Assembly (NCBI RefSeq): GCF_001668575.1 | Contig: NZ_LZMD01000038.1 | Location: 16,569 to 80,568, forward strand | DNA length: 64,000 bases | Direction of reading: 5' to 3' | Source of the DNA: Mycobacterium sp. 1164985.4 | Lineage (GTDB): Bacteria; Actinomycetota; Actinomycetes; Mycobacteriales; Mycobacteriaceae | The notes under the pieces: model-generated | Told to the model about the DNA's origin: nothing | Databases searched by the model: none | What the model saw: only the letters and a program-made list of their open reading frames with translations | Shown here: one piece after another, positions 31,605-40,755 of the stretch | Layout of the letters: each line of letters opens with the position of its first letter | Position numbering within the stretch: position 1 is the first letter of the stretch | Translations under genes and position numbers: made by a program

Positions 31605-34600
31605 GCGACCGCAACCGTCGACGCTTGAAAGACCTCTGTTGGCATCGACCGATGCAACCGCCAGGTAATCGCCATCGGTCGGTCGCCTTCGTGAGATACG
31701 TGATCGGCGGGCCCGAGAAAAATGTACGGCGATGCGCCTAAGTCATTCGTTTTGGCTTCACGGACGAAGAGAAGGACGTGGGAGCCTCGCTCGCGATGGT
31801 GGATATAACGCTGTCCGGTCGGCGATGTGGACGAGGTCGTCGACTGCGACTCCCAATGAAACAGCTCTGGGCTCAACGCGAAGTCGCGATACATCGTTGT
31901 GGGAGAGTAATCACGGTCGGATTTCTTCAAGGTGATGAGGAATGCGTCGGCATTGACGGACTGGCACCACGCCACACCTTCACGCATCGTGCTCGGCATC
32001 CGCTGCAGAGAAGCAAACCCGAGAGCGGCGAGAATTTCCTCACGAGAGTAGGTAGCGTGCACCTCTAGCGGCACATCTTCCAGCTCGGGCGCCAAGCTTC
32101 CTAGGTCGTACGTGGTTCGCCGCGCAGCGTCGAAAGCAATGTCGACGACTTGTCGCATCTCATCAGCTACGGGCTCATTCCGAAGGGCGTCAAGACCCAT
32201 TGAAATACTGTCGAATCCTCCACCGCTCGGGAATAGCGAGAAGAACAACATCTCGGCTAGCCGCTTTGCAGCGGGGCTGGACGTGTCGATGCGCCCTTCG
32301 AGCATCGACTTATAAGCCGCCCATCTTCGTCGATCGTCCACGTGTGTAAGCGCACGCACCCGCTTGACCAGATCAGGTTCGCGCGCGCCGGTTGAGCGAT
32401 CGATCTTGCCGGCCTCTCTGCAGAGAGTGGTCCAGGAGCGATTGTTACGCAGTATGTCTGCGAGGGCCCGTCCAGATACATCAAGGTAAGACGCCAAGCG
32501 GTCGTCCGGAAGAGCACGCACCTCCGAAACCAGCGCAGCCCATCTCGGCGCCACCTGCTGGCGGATGTTCTCAAGCACCAGCGTTTGCGCCACGCGATCC
32601 AAGATGATCTGGCTGCCCGACGGCAAGAATGGAAAGCCCTCCTCGACTTGCCGCTGCAGTGCCTTTCCGCCAACACCGCTCATGGCCCGGAATCGCTGGT
32701 CGAATCGGAATTCGCGGCGCTGATGGCCAACGAAATCCAATGCGGTCAGAACTGTCTTACCTTGGGTCAATCTAAGACCGCGCCCCAACTGCTGCAGAAA
32801 GACGGTCGCGCTTTCGGTCGGGCGGAGGAAGAGGACGGTGTCGACCTCTGGGATATCAAGACCTTCATTAAAGAGATCCACCGCGAATACGCTATTGATC
32901 TCGCGATTCCTCAACGCTTGCAATGCTTCTCTGCGATCTGACGCTGATGTCTCGGCCGAGATCGCTCGGGCAGATATACCGGCTTCCACGAAGCGTTGCG
33001 CCATATATCGCGCATGGTCGACGCTGACACAAAAGCCCAAGGCGCGCATTTCTCCGATGCCACAAACCTTGTCGCGAAGCTCTTTGATGACGATTCGCGT
33101 GCGCGCATCATTGCCGGTGTACAGGCTGTTCAGGTCTGAGAGGTCATATCGGCCGCGTCGCCATTGGACGCTTTCGAGATCCGTCCCGTCGTGAATGCCG
33201 AAGTAGTGAAACGGGCAGAGGAGGTTCTGCTCGAGCGCCTCCCACAGTCGCAGCTCTGCGGCAACACGCCCGCCGAAGAACTCCCGAACGTCGACACCGT
33301 CAGCTCTTTCGGGTGTCGCAGTGAGACCGAGGAGCTCCAAGGGCGCGACGTGGTCTAGCAAGCGCCGATAAGACGTCGCCTCGGCGTGATGGAACTCATC
33401 GACCACGACCACATCGAAGTGTTCGGGTTCAATCTCCGAAAGCCGACGTGCAGAAAGCGATTGGATGCTCGCGAACACGTGACGCCAGCGTGCCGGCTCC
33501 TGTCCATCGACCAACATCTCACCAAACGACGCGTCGATAAGTACCTCCTGATACATCCGCCGTGCTTGTTGCAGGATCTCCTTGCGATGTGCAACGAAGA
33601 GCAGCTTCAAGTCACGGTTGTGAACGTCACGAACCAGACGTCGGTAGTCGAGGGCAGCTATGACGGTCTTGCCAGTACCCGTCGCGGCCACGATGAGATT
33701 GCGATGCCGATCGTGAATGGTCCGTTCGGCGTCAAGCTGCTCGAGCATCTCGGCTTGATAGGCCTTCGGGTGTACCTCCAGCCCCGAGAGCGTGATGGTC
33801 ACACGATCGCTACTGCGACTCCCGGATGCTGTCTCAAGAGCCACGCGCAGGCGGTCGCCGTCATCGCTCGGCGAGTAAAGCTCGAATTCCCTGTTTTCCC
33901 AATAAGAATCGAATGTAGCGCGGAACTTTTCCAGTAGATGAGGTGTTGAGATCGCGGACAACCGCACGTTCCACTCGAGGCCGTCGACGAGCGCGGCATG
34001 AGACAGGTTGCTCGAACCGACGTACGCAGTGTGAAATCCAGTCTTACGTCGAAGCAACCAAGCTTTTGCGTGTAGGCGAGTGCGGTCGGTCTCGTAATTC
34101 ACCCTGACTTCGGCGCCGAATTCGTTCACTAGGGCGTCTAGCGCGCGTGGGTCGGTCGCGCCGAGGTAGGTCGTCGTGATAACCCGTAGCGGTACACCGC
34201 GTCGCTGTAGTTCTCGGAGCTTATTTTCCAGTAGTCGGAGCCCCTGCCATTTCACAAAAGCGCAAAGAAGGTCCACTTCATCGGCGCTGCCCATCTCGGC
34301 GCGCAGTTCAGCCGCCAAGGTGGGCTCGTCACGCGCGTTCGTCATGAGGGCGGCGTCCGAAAAGGGCGTCGCGGGACGGGGTAAGCGAAGAGTGCCAAGT
34401 GCCGTTGCGGCAGCCACTTCATCGAGTTGAGTGATTTTTCCAGGTTCAACGACCTGGAGCGCCTCACCTGCCGCAAAGGTTTCTGGAAGCACATTGAGGA
34501 CTTGACGAGCGATTTCTGATCGATCCTCTGCCGAACGGGCTGCGCGTAGCGAACGTTCAATAACCGGGAAGAGATGGCGTGCGATCGCCACGCTCTGTTC

Positions 34601-34732
34601 CGCGTCGCCCACGTTGCTGTACTCCGCGCGGGCGGCATCCTCCAGTGCCAGCTGCCGAATAAGGCGCTCTGTCAGCAGCGACTCATAAACCCCCAAGTCC
34701 ACGGGGCGGAGGGTAGCCGACTCTTGCGACAA
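31601..34732 (-). CDS. PLD-nuclease/superfamily-2 helicase/DUF3427 protein
   Basis: The protein has 1043 residues from ATG 34732. Residues 150-290 hold a phospholipase-D-type nuclease with one HxK motif (RLHAKAWLLRR, then GSSNLSHAAL), so a dimer would form the active site. Residues 320-690 are a DEAD/DEAH helicase: VAATGTGKTVIAA (Walker A), VVDEFHHAEATS (DEFH box), GLTATPERADG and QQLGRGLRL (motif VI). The C-terminal 250 residues match DUF3427 (EVHATYSREEILAALG, EGVAWCQSVNADAFLITLKK). This architecture is widespread in defence islands and restriction-like systems. Codon use is less GC-rich than core genes nearby, which suggests transfer. Confidence 0.85.
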   Translation of the reverse strand: MSQESATLRPVDLGVYESLLTERLIRQLALEDAARAEYSNVGDAEQSVAIARHLFPVIERSLRAARSAEDRSEIARQVLNVLPETFAAGEALQVVEPGKITQLDEVAAATALGTLRLPRPATPFSDAALMTNARDEPTLAAELRAEMGSADEVDLLCAFVKWQGLRLLENKLRELQRRGVPLRVITTTYLGATDPRALDALVNEFGAEVRVNYETDRTRLHAKAWLLRRKTGFHTAYVGSSNLSHAALVDGLEWNVRLSAISTPHLLEKFRATFDSYWENREFELYSPSDDGDRLRVALETASGSRSSDRVTITLSGLEVHPKAYQAEMLEQLDAERTIHDRHRNLIVAATGTGKTVIAALDYRRLVRDVHNRDLKLLFVAHRKEILQQARRMYQEVLIDASFGEMLVDGQEPARWRHVFASIQSLSARRLSEIEPEHFDVVVVDEFHHAEATSYRRLLDHVAPLELLGLTATPERADGVDVREFFGGRVAAELRLWEALEQNLLCPFHYFGIHDGTDLESVQWRRGRYDLSDLNSLYTGNDARTRIVIKELRDKVCGIGEMRALGFCVSVDHARYMAQRFVEAGISARAISAETSASDRREALQALRNREINSVFAVDLFNEGLDIPEVDTVLFLRPTESATVFLQQLGRGLRLTQGKTVLTALDFVGHQRREFRFDQRFRAMSGVGGKALQRQVEEGFPFLPSGSQIILDRVAQTLVLENIRQQVAPRWAALVSEVRALPDDRLASYLDVSGRALADILRNNRSWTTLCREAGKIDRSTGAREPDLVKRVRALTHVDDRRRWAAYKSMLEGRIDTSSPAAKRLAEMLFFSLFPSGGGFDSISMGLDALRNEPVADEMRQVVDIAFDAARRTTYDLGSLAPELEDVPLEVHATYSREEILAALGFASLQRMPSTMREGVAWCQSVNADAFLITLKKSDRDYSPTTMYRDFALSPELFHWESQSTTSSTSPTGQRYIHHRERGSHVLLFVREAKTNDLGASPYIFLGPADHVSHEGDRPMAITWRLHRSMPTEVFQASTVAVA

Positions 34733-35005
34733 ATCGCGTCAGAACTCTACGCACAGGAACCGCGAATGAATCAGGACTTCGCTTCGTGGATAACCACAGC
34801 ATGCTCAGCCGAATTGCTGTGCGAAGTCTGCACCCCGTCGTCCTCATGCGCTCGAAGTCAGACTTGAGGTTGTCTGGATGGCGAAGCCGACGAGGAGCCG
34901 CAGCAAATCGGTGACTCGGCAATCTCTGAATATCTGGCAGACCTTCTTGGGGTAGCTCGCGGCAAATATCCGGACCCCAAATACCGCAGAAAATCAGCGG
35001 CACTC

Positions 35006-35647
35006 TCAATCCGGCAGTTGGTCAAGCCAGTCCGATTCCCCGTCCATAGGCGCGCCTTTGATCACGACGAGGGGGACGCCCGGCTCGGGGAACTGCCGCA
35101 GGACTGCGAGGTTACTCGCTGCGATAGCGCGAGCGTCATAACCGATCGGCAGGCCGAGCCTGATGAGGTCTTGCGTCAGCGCGGGGGCTCCGACGCGGTT
35201 GGCCAGCTCGGCGAGCCGATTGTTGTCAAGATCTGTGGCTCCCTGCTCTTCCGGCTGGTGTTCGGTGGAGAAGATCTGCTGAACGAAGCGCCACGTGATG
35301 CCGCTCGATTGCGACTGGCCGGCCACCACGAAAGACGCGTAGATCGCGCGATTGTCGTATGTCTTGCTAGCCGAGTACTTGTCGAGGAAGTCCACGAATC
35401 GAAGGTTGACGCGGAGCGCTCCGGTTTCCAGGCGTCGTCCGATCTCCTCGCCCTGGGTGCGAACCATTCGCCCGCTGAACGGACATAAGGGATCGACGTA
35501 GAGATCGACCTGCCCAGGTGCATTCGGGTCCCCGATAGCGATCGCATCCCCCGCTGGCGCCGCGACGGCCGCCCGCGCTATTCCCGTCGCCGGTCCACAC
35601 ATCAGCAGCAGCACGACCACGGCCGCGACCGCCCCATAAGGTCTCAT
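35006..35647 (-). CDS. Secreted DsbA-like thioredoxin-fold protein lacking the second active-site cysteine
   Basis: About 213 residues run from ATG 35647, which begins the hydrophobic signal sequence (MRPYGAVAAVVVLLLMCG). Mature protein starts near residue 28. A thioredoxin fold of the DsbA/DsbG-like type is seen in IAIGDPNAPGQVDLYVDPLCPFSGRM and the C-terminal cis-Pro region PEPGVPLVVIKG. The active site reads CPFS instead of CxxC, so a normal dithiol-disulfide exchange is not possible; a monothiol or isomerase-like role is likelier. It is a relative of mycobacterial exported thioredoxin-domain proteins. No partner gene is adjacent. Confidence 0.8.
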   Translation of the reverse strand: MRPYGAVAAVVVLLLMCGPATGIARAAVAAPAGDAIAIGDPNAPGQVDLYVDPLCPFSGRMVRTQGEEIGRRLETGALRVNLRFVDFLDKYSASKTYDNRAIYASFVVAGQSQSSGITWRFVQQIFSTEHQPEEQGATDLDNNRLAELANRVGAPALTQDLIRLGLPIGYDARAIAASNLAVLRQFPEPGVPLVVIKGAPMDGESDWLDQLPD

Positions 35648-35885
35648 TGTCCGATGCACCCTTGTCCTTCCATAGTGTTCATCTCTCGAGCATTCTCGCG
35701 GGCCTGATTCGCGCCGTTCCAAACAGTCAGCGTGTGGGAGAACCGTCAACACATCAGCCCGTTATGCCATGTATTTCACATCAGCTCCAGGTTAGCGATG
35801 ACATGACAATGTACTAAGCGCAAGAGGATTCAGTGCTATCGGCAATCCAATCGGGACAGTGCTGTCGTCGACGCGGTCCGCCGCG

Positions 35886-36476
35886 CTACAGCACCAACCC
35901 CGACCGCACCAACTCCACGCTCTCCGCGACGATCTGCCCCAGATCGCCAACACACCCACCGCGGCCCCAGTTCTCCACGGCCACAACCAGTGCCGCCGCC
36001 AACACCGCCCCCGCCACCTCGGCCTTCAGCTCGATGCCCGGCACGTCGGCGTAACGCGTCCCCACAAAATCGGTGATCACCGCCGCGAACGATGCCTGCA
36101 CCACCCGCAGGTGACCGGCCGCCCGCTCTCCGATCAGGCTCGCCCGCAGCAGCGCCGCCTGGCGCACCACCTCCATGTCATGAGGGAAGCTCCCGACACT
36201 TGCCATGACCGCATCGAAGAGCGACTCCGACACCGGTCGCCGCGCCAGCGCCTCGGCCAGCCACTCCAGGTGCGTCTCGTAGTCCGCGAACAGCACCGCT
36301 TCCTTCGTCGGGAAGTGCCGGAAGAACGTCCGCTCCGTGACGCCGGCCTCCTCAGCCAGATGCGACACCGTCACGTTCGCAAACCCGTCCTGCGCGAACC
36401 GGGCCAACGCGACCCGCCGCAGCGCCTCCTTTGTCGCCTGGCTGCGCTGCTGATGCAGGTTCACGGGCATCGCCAT
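35886..36476 (-). CDS. TetR-family transcriptional regulator
   Basis: The protein has 196 residues from ATG 36476, preferred over a GTG seven codons upstream. The helix-turn-helix is clear (ALARFAQDGFANVTVSHLAEEAGVTERTFFRHFPTKEAVLF, residues 25-65). The C-terminal half has the long Ala-rich helix VAGAVLAAALVVAVENWG. It diverges from the CrtI-like oxidoreductase gene with a 73-bp gap containing the palindrome TGTCAGTACTGACA, so it probably represses that gene and itself. Confidence 0.87.
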   Translation of the reverse strand: MAMPVNLHQQRSQATKEALRRVALARFAQDGFANVTVSHLAEEAGVTERTFFRHFPTKEAVLFADYETHLEWLAEALARRPVSESLFDAVMASVGSFPHDMEVVRQAALLRASLIGERAAGHLRVVQASFAAVITDFVGTRYADVPGIELKAEVAGAVLAAALVVAVENWGRGGCVGDLGQIVAESVELVRSGLVL

Positions 36477-36500
36477 AGTCCCGCGATCGTATCGCACAAA

Positions 36501-36536
36501 TATGTCAGAACCGCCATAATTGTGTCAGTACTGACA
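36501..36536. promoter_or_regulatory. Palindromic TetR operator upstream of the CrtI-like gene
   Basis: TGTCAGTACTGACA (36523-36536) is a perfect 14-bp palindrome 13 bp before the oxidoreductase start codon. An extra TATGTCAG half-site (36501-36508) lies one to two helical turns upstream, nearer the tetR start. Position and symmetry point to binding by the divergent TetR protein. Confidence 0.65.
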
Positions 36537-36549
36537 TACCCTGGCTCGC

Positions 36550-38112
36550 ATGAGTGACTATGACGCCATCGTCGTCGGCGCCGGCCACAACGGGCTGACC
36601 GCCGCCGCCGTCCTCCAACGCGCCGGCCTGCACACGGTGTGCCTCGAGGCCAACACCTACGCCGGCGGCATGGCCGCCACCGTCGAACTCATCGACGGCT
36701 TCCGCTACGAGATCGCCGGGTCCGTCCAGTTCCCCACCCCCAGCGAGATCACCAAGGACCTCGGTCTCGACACCCTGCCCACCGTCGACTCCGGCGTCAT
36801 GTCGGTCAACATCGGCGAGGCCGGCGAAGAAGCCATGGTCTTCTACCGCGACCCGATGCAACTGATGACCCACCTCGCCGAGAAACACGGCACCGACGCC
36901 GTCACCGGCATGGCCGAACTCATCGCCTGGAGCCAAGGCCCCGCCCGCGCACTCGGGCGCTTCGACGTCCGCAAACTACCCAAGACCATCGACGAGATGT
37001 ACGCCTGTGCCACAAGCGAATCCGAACGCCGCGCCATCCACGAGACCTTGTTCGGCTCGGCGATGGACGTCATCGACCGCTACCTGCCCGACCGGAAGCG
37101 TCACGCCGTCATGCGCGGCATGCTCGCCTTTCTCGCCATCAACTCCACCTATCGCGGGCCCTACACCCCCGGCAGCGCAACCTGTCTGGCATTCGCCCTC
37201 GCCGTCCCCGAGGAGGGAACCGCGATGATGACCAAACTCGAAGGCGGCATCGGCGCCCTCACCGAGCACCTGCGCGAGATGTTCGAAAGCCGCGGTGGCG
37301 AGATCCGCTACCGCACCAAGGTCGAACAGATCCTCGTCGACAACAGCAAGGTCACCGGCGTCCGCTGCAAGGACGGCCACACCATCACCGCACCCGTCGT
37401 CGTCTCCAACCTCTCCCCCGATACCACCCTCGCCGAACTCGTTGTACCAGAGCACCTCTCGCCCCAGCTACTCGAACGACTCCAGGGGCGCGACCACCGC
37501 GCCTCCTTCGTCCAGATGCACTTCGCCCTCGACGGCCTCCCCGAGTTCGCCCCGCCGTACGACCTGCTCAACGAGCCCGGCATGCAGCCGTCCGTTGGCA
37601 TCTTTGGATCACCGGAAGAGCAACAGCGTCAATGGGAGAACGCCTGCCGCGGCATCGTCCCCGACAACCCGTCGCTCGGTATCCAGATCCCGTCCGTGCA
37701 CGACCCGAACATGGCCCCGCCCGGCAAGCACGCCGCCAGCGCCTATGCCTACGCGTTCCCCGTCGAGACTCCCCGCGACCAGCATGGCCACCTGAAAAAT
37801 GAGATGGCGCAACGCGTCATCGACAAGATCACCCGCTACGCGCCGAACTTCAAGGACATCCAGATCCGGCACATCACCTTCGCGCCGTACCACATGAATA
37901 CGATGTTCGGCGCCCCCGCCGGAGACTTCTGCCACGGCCTGCTGCACCCAGACCTCATGGGTCCGAACCGGCCCGGCCCGAAGGGATTCCGCGATCTACC
38001 GATCGGCATCGACGGGCTCTACCTTGGCGGCGCCGGATGCCACGGCGGCCCCGGCATCACGTTCATACCCGGCTACAACGCCGGCTATCAAGTGCTCGAC
38101 GACCTCGGCTGA
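36550..38112 (+). CDS. Phytoene-desaturase-like FAD oxidoreductase
   Basis: The protein has 520 residues from ATG 36550. The FAD-binding dinucleotide motif DAIVVGAGHNGLTAA opens the protein, followed by CLEANTYAGGMAATV, as in CrtI-like and pyridine-nucleotide-disulfide-type oxidoreductases. The C-terminal FAD contact LYLGGAGCHGGPGITFIPGYNAG near residue 490 is intact. Relatives in mycobacteria are annotated broadly as NAD(P)/FAD-dependent oxidoreductases acting on isoprenoid or lipid substrates. No phytoene synthase is adjacent, so carotenoid synthesis is not supported. TetR control is likely. Confidence 0.85.
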   Translation: MSDYDAIVVGAGHNGLTAAAVLQRAGLHTVCLEANTYAGGMAATVELIDGFRYEIAGSVQFPTPSEITKDLGLDTLPTVDSGVMSVNIGEAGEEAMVFYRDPMQLMTHLAEKHGTDAVTGMAELIAWSQGPARALGRFDVRKLPKTIDEMYACATSESERRAIHETLFGSAMDVIDRYLPDRKRHAVMRGMLAFLAINSTYRGPYTPGSATCLAFALAVPEEGTAMMTKLEGGIGALTEHLREMFESRGGEIRYRTKVEQILVDNSKVTGVRCKDGHTITAPVVVSNLSPDTTLAELVVPEHLSPQLLERLQGRDHRASFVQMHFALDGLPEFAPPYDLLNEPGMQPSVGIFGSPEEQQRQWENACRGIVPDNPSLGIQIPSVHDPNMAPPGKHAASAYAYAFPVETPRDQHGHLKNEMAQRVIDKITRYAPNFKDIQIRHITFAPYHMNTMFGAPAGDFCHGLLHPDLMGPNRPGPKGFRDLPIGIDGLYLGGAGCHGGPGITFIPGYNAGYQVLDDLG

Positions 38113-38246
38113 GACCCAACTCCTAGCCGCCGATCCGGACATTCGCTACTTCTCGATCCCGTCCGGCGCGACAATAGTGAACGGCGCCCGCCGGACACGG
38201 CTGCCTCGGCACCGGAGTTCAGAGAACCTGCCAAGGGAGGTAGAGC

Positions 38247-38360
38247 ATGAATCGGCCCTTATCCATCGTGGTGGGTGCGGTGCTCTTCGCCGTCGGCGCG
38301 ATAGGTACGGCGATCTGGCTGTGGGTCAAGCGGAGGAAGGCGGCGCGTGCAACGCCATAG
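38247..38360 (+). CDS. 37-residue single-pass membrane protein
   Basis: ATG 38247 follows a strong AAGGGAGGT ribosome site with good spacing. The product has one hydrophobic helix (IVVGAVLFAVGAIGTAIWLWV, residues 7-27) and a basic tail WVKRRKAARATP, giving an N-out, C-in topology. The frame ends at TAG 38358-38360. Short single-helix proteins like this are often missed. Function is unknown. It follows the CrtI-like gene by 134 bp and may be in its transcript or have its own promoter. Confidence 0.6.
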   Translation: MNRPLSIVVGAVLFAVGAIGTAIWLWVKRRKAARATP

Positions 38361-38541
38361 GATCGGCTAACAGTGCGCGATAGGCCAACCTCGCGTCGAG
38401 CCCAATTCAGCTAAATAACAACAGCTTTGCCCCCAGTGGCTGCCACCGATTCTCCAGCCCCAGTGGGTGCCTGGCCCATCAGCTCCGCCGTGGGGATACA
38501 GTGCCGGCGGGCACGGCAGCGGCAGGCATGGGACACGGGGA

Positions 38542-39519
38542 CTAGATCGTCGGTGCCGGCAGACCCCGGCACACCCGCAGATACTCCGGATAGTCCCAGG
38601 ACGCCAAGAACTCCTCCGCGGCATGCAGACCGCGCTGATAGAGCGCGTCGCGCTCATCGGCGGAGATGTCGAAATCCAATGTGCCGATTCCATCGGAGGG
38701 GATGAAGATGGTGCGCCGAACGGTGCACGGGTCGTCGATATAGGCGGCGTCCTGATCGCTGATCAGTGTTTCCAGCGCGCCGAACGCCAAGGACAGCGGG
38801 CCCCTAATCTTGTGGGTCGGCGGCATACCGGGCGGCGCCGAGAGCCGGATACCGAATGTCGGCCACCGCGGCCGCTTGTCCCTGTCGAACAACTCGACCG
38901 GAAAGTTCGACAGCAGACCACCGTCCACCCAGGTCGCACCACTGACCTGTACCGGCTCGAACGCGAAGGGCACCGCCGACGACGCGCGCACCGCACGGGC
39001 CACCGAGAACTCATCGGGGTCCACCCCGTAGTTCGGCAGATCCCATGGGATGCGGACCAGCCTGCGCCGCGACAGGTCACTCGCGGTCACCACCAGCGAC
39101 CACGCGTATTGTGTCGGCTCTTCGCCGGTGCGCAGATCACCGAACGTCCGTACGCCGAGATCACCCAGCAGGCCGATCAGCAGGTTCTCCAGATAGTCGC
39201 CCTTGTACAGCCCGTCGTTGGCGATGAGCGACAGCGCTGGGCCGACGACCGGTATCCGCGTGAGCAGCGTCGGGTCCGCGAACTTCGAGTAGTCGATGCT
39301 CTGTGCGAGCTCGTCCAGGCGCGACAGCGGTTCTCCCGCCGCCTGCAGTGCCGCCACCATGGACGCGACGACCGCGCCGGCGCTCGAGCCCGCGACGCGC
39401 GGGAACTCGTATCCGGCAGCGGCGAGCGCATGCACGGCACCGACCAGGCCGATACCTCGGACGCCACCGCCCTCACACACCAAATCGGCCCGCTCCGCAC
39501 GGCTTTGACGCGAGGTCAT
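38542..39519 (-). CDS. Patatin-like phospholipase
   Basis: The protein has 325 residues from ATG 39519, which overlaps the stop of the sugar-dehydrogenase gene by four bases. Patatin landmarks are complete: the oxyanion loop EGGGVRGIGLVGA near residue 16, the nucleophile GSSAG (Ser near 44) and the DGG catalytic Asp (WVDGGLLSNFP near 190). Such enzymes release fatty acids from phospholipids or neutral lipids. There is no signal peptide, so it is cytoplasmic or peripheral. The operon partner is a secreted quinoprotein-like dehydrogenase, and the link between them is unclear. Confidence 0.9.
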   Translation of the reverse strand: MTSRQSRAERADLVCEGGGVRGIGLVGAVHALAAAGYEFPRVAGSSAGAVVASMVAALQAAGEPLSRLDELAQSIDYSKFADPTLLTRIPVVGPALSLIANDGLYKGDYLENLLIGLLGDLGVRTFGDLRTGEEPTQYAWSLVVTASDLSRRRLVRIPWDLPNYGVDPDEFSVARAVRASSAVPFAFEPVQVSGATWVDGGLLSNFPVELFDRDKRPRWPTFGIRLSAPPGMPPTHKIRGPLSLAFGALETLISDQDAAYIDDPCTVRRTIFIPSDGIGTLDFDISADERDALYQRGLHAAEEFLASWDYPEYLRVCRGLPAPTI

Positions 39520-40571
39520 GGTCGGAACTGCAGGATCCGGTCGTCGCCGTCGCGGGGGCTGCCCCGTCCGTCGCGGTTGCTGGTGGTGAACCAGAGCGCG
39601 CCATCGGGTGCGGCCACGACGGTGCGCAGTCGCCCGTACTGTCCGACGAACAGTGCGGCCGGATCCGCCAATGAGCCGTCCGCCCCCACCGGTATCCGGT
39701 ACAGCCGCTGGCCCCGCAGACACGCCACCCACAGCGAGCCGTCGTGATACGCCAATCCGGACGGCGACGCTTGATCGACCGGCCACTGGATCACCGGATC
39801 GGTCAACCCCGGGGTGTCCGCGCGGCCCTCAGCCATCGGCCACCCGTAGTTGCCGCCCGACTGGATCAGGTTGATCTCGTCAAACCGGTCGGTGCCGTAC
39901 TCGGTGGCCCACAGCCGCCCCGCCGAATCCCACGCCAGCCCTTGGATATTGCGATGTCCGAACGACCAGACCGGGGAAGCGGGATCGGGATTGTCCGACG
40001 GGATCGAGCCATCGGCATTGATGCGAAGGATCTTTCCGCCCCAGGACGACCGGTCCTGCGCCAGCCCCGGGTTGCCGGTCTCGCCCGTGGTGATGTACAG
40101 CTTGCCGTCCGGGCCGAACGCGATGCGCCCGCCGTCGTGGACCGAACCCGCGGGAATGCCGGTGAAAATCGGCGACGGCTCGGTGAGCGACGTCCCGTCG
40201 AAGCGCATCGTCACCACGCGGTTGTCCTGTGCGGTGGTGATGTAGGCGTACACCGTTTGGCCCGCGGTGGCCAGGCCGAGCAGGCCGCCCTCACCGCGCG
40301 CCGCGACGCCAGCCACGCCACCGACGTTGTATGCCGTGCCCGGTTGCGCCAGGCGCTGGATCGCCGCGCTATCGCGTTTGGCGATCAGCGCGCTGCCGTC
40401 GGGCAGGAACGCGATTCCCCACGGCACAATCAGATTGGTGGCGACGGTGTCCGGCCCGCCGCCACTCGGCTGTCCGACCGCCGTGGGGTCGTTGGCGGAC
40501 GCGAAGGCGAACGAGACGGCCGTGGCAAGCGCCAGGGCCGCGCGCGTCAGGCGCAGAATTCCGTCCGCCAT
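39516..40571 (-). CDS. Exported PQQ-type sugar (sorbosone) dehydrogenase-like beta-propeller
   Basis: The protein has 351 residues from ATG 40571. A signal peptide (RLTRAALALATAVSFAFAS, cleavage near residue 25) leads to a six-bladed propeller of the glucose/sorbosone dehydrogenase family. Hallmarks are LIVPWGIAFLPDGSALIAKR near 48, VHDGGRIAFGPDGKLYITTGE near 146, SFGHRNIQGLAWD near 205 and GGNYGWPMAEG near 245. Whether PQQ is actually bound cannot be judged. Many mycobacterial members are lipoproteins or secreted proteins with unknown substrate. It is translated before the patatin gene. Confidence 0.87.
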   Translation of the reverse strand: MADGILRLTRAALALATAVSFAFASANDPTAVGQPSGGGPDTVATNLIVPWGIAFLPDGSALIAKRDSAAIQRLAQPGTAYNVGGVAGVAARGEGGLLGLATAGQTVYAYITTAQDNRVVTMRFDGTSLTEPSPIFTGIPAGSVHDGGRIAFGPDGKLYITTGETGNPGLAQDRSSWGGKILRINADGSIPSDNPDPASPVWSFGHRNIQGLAWDSAGRLWATEYGTDRFDEINLIQSGGNYGWPMAEGRADTPGLTDPVIQWPVDQASPSGLAYHDGSLWVACLRGQRLYRIPVGADGSLADPAALFVGQYGRLRTVVAAPDGALWFTTSNRDGRGSPRDGDDRILQFRP

Positions 40572-40755
40572 ATCTCGAGTGTCGCGCGGACCACCTCGTG
40601 AGAAGGTGCTTTCAGCTGAGATGCCCGGTCGCTCACGGCTGCTCGCGCAGCCGATCCTCACGAGTGCCAGCAAGCCTGCGATATGCAGTATGAGCCCGTC
40701 GGGTGGCGGTGCAGTGAGTAACGAACTGCTCGAATGGCCGCGGTGTTGGCACCGA

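Noticed and set aside
36639..37802. Long Arg/His-rich plus-strand frame
   Set aside because: It is a shadow of the CrtI-like oxidoreductase in another frame, with no meaningful motifs.
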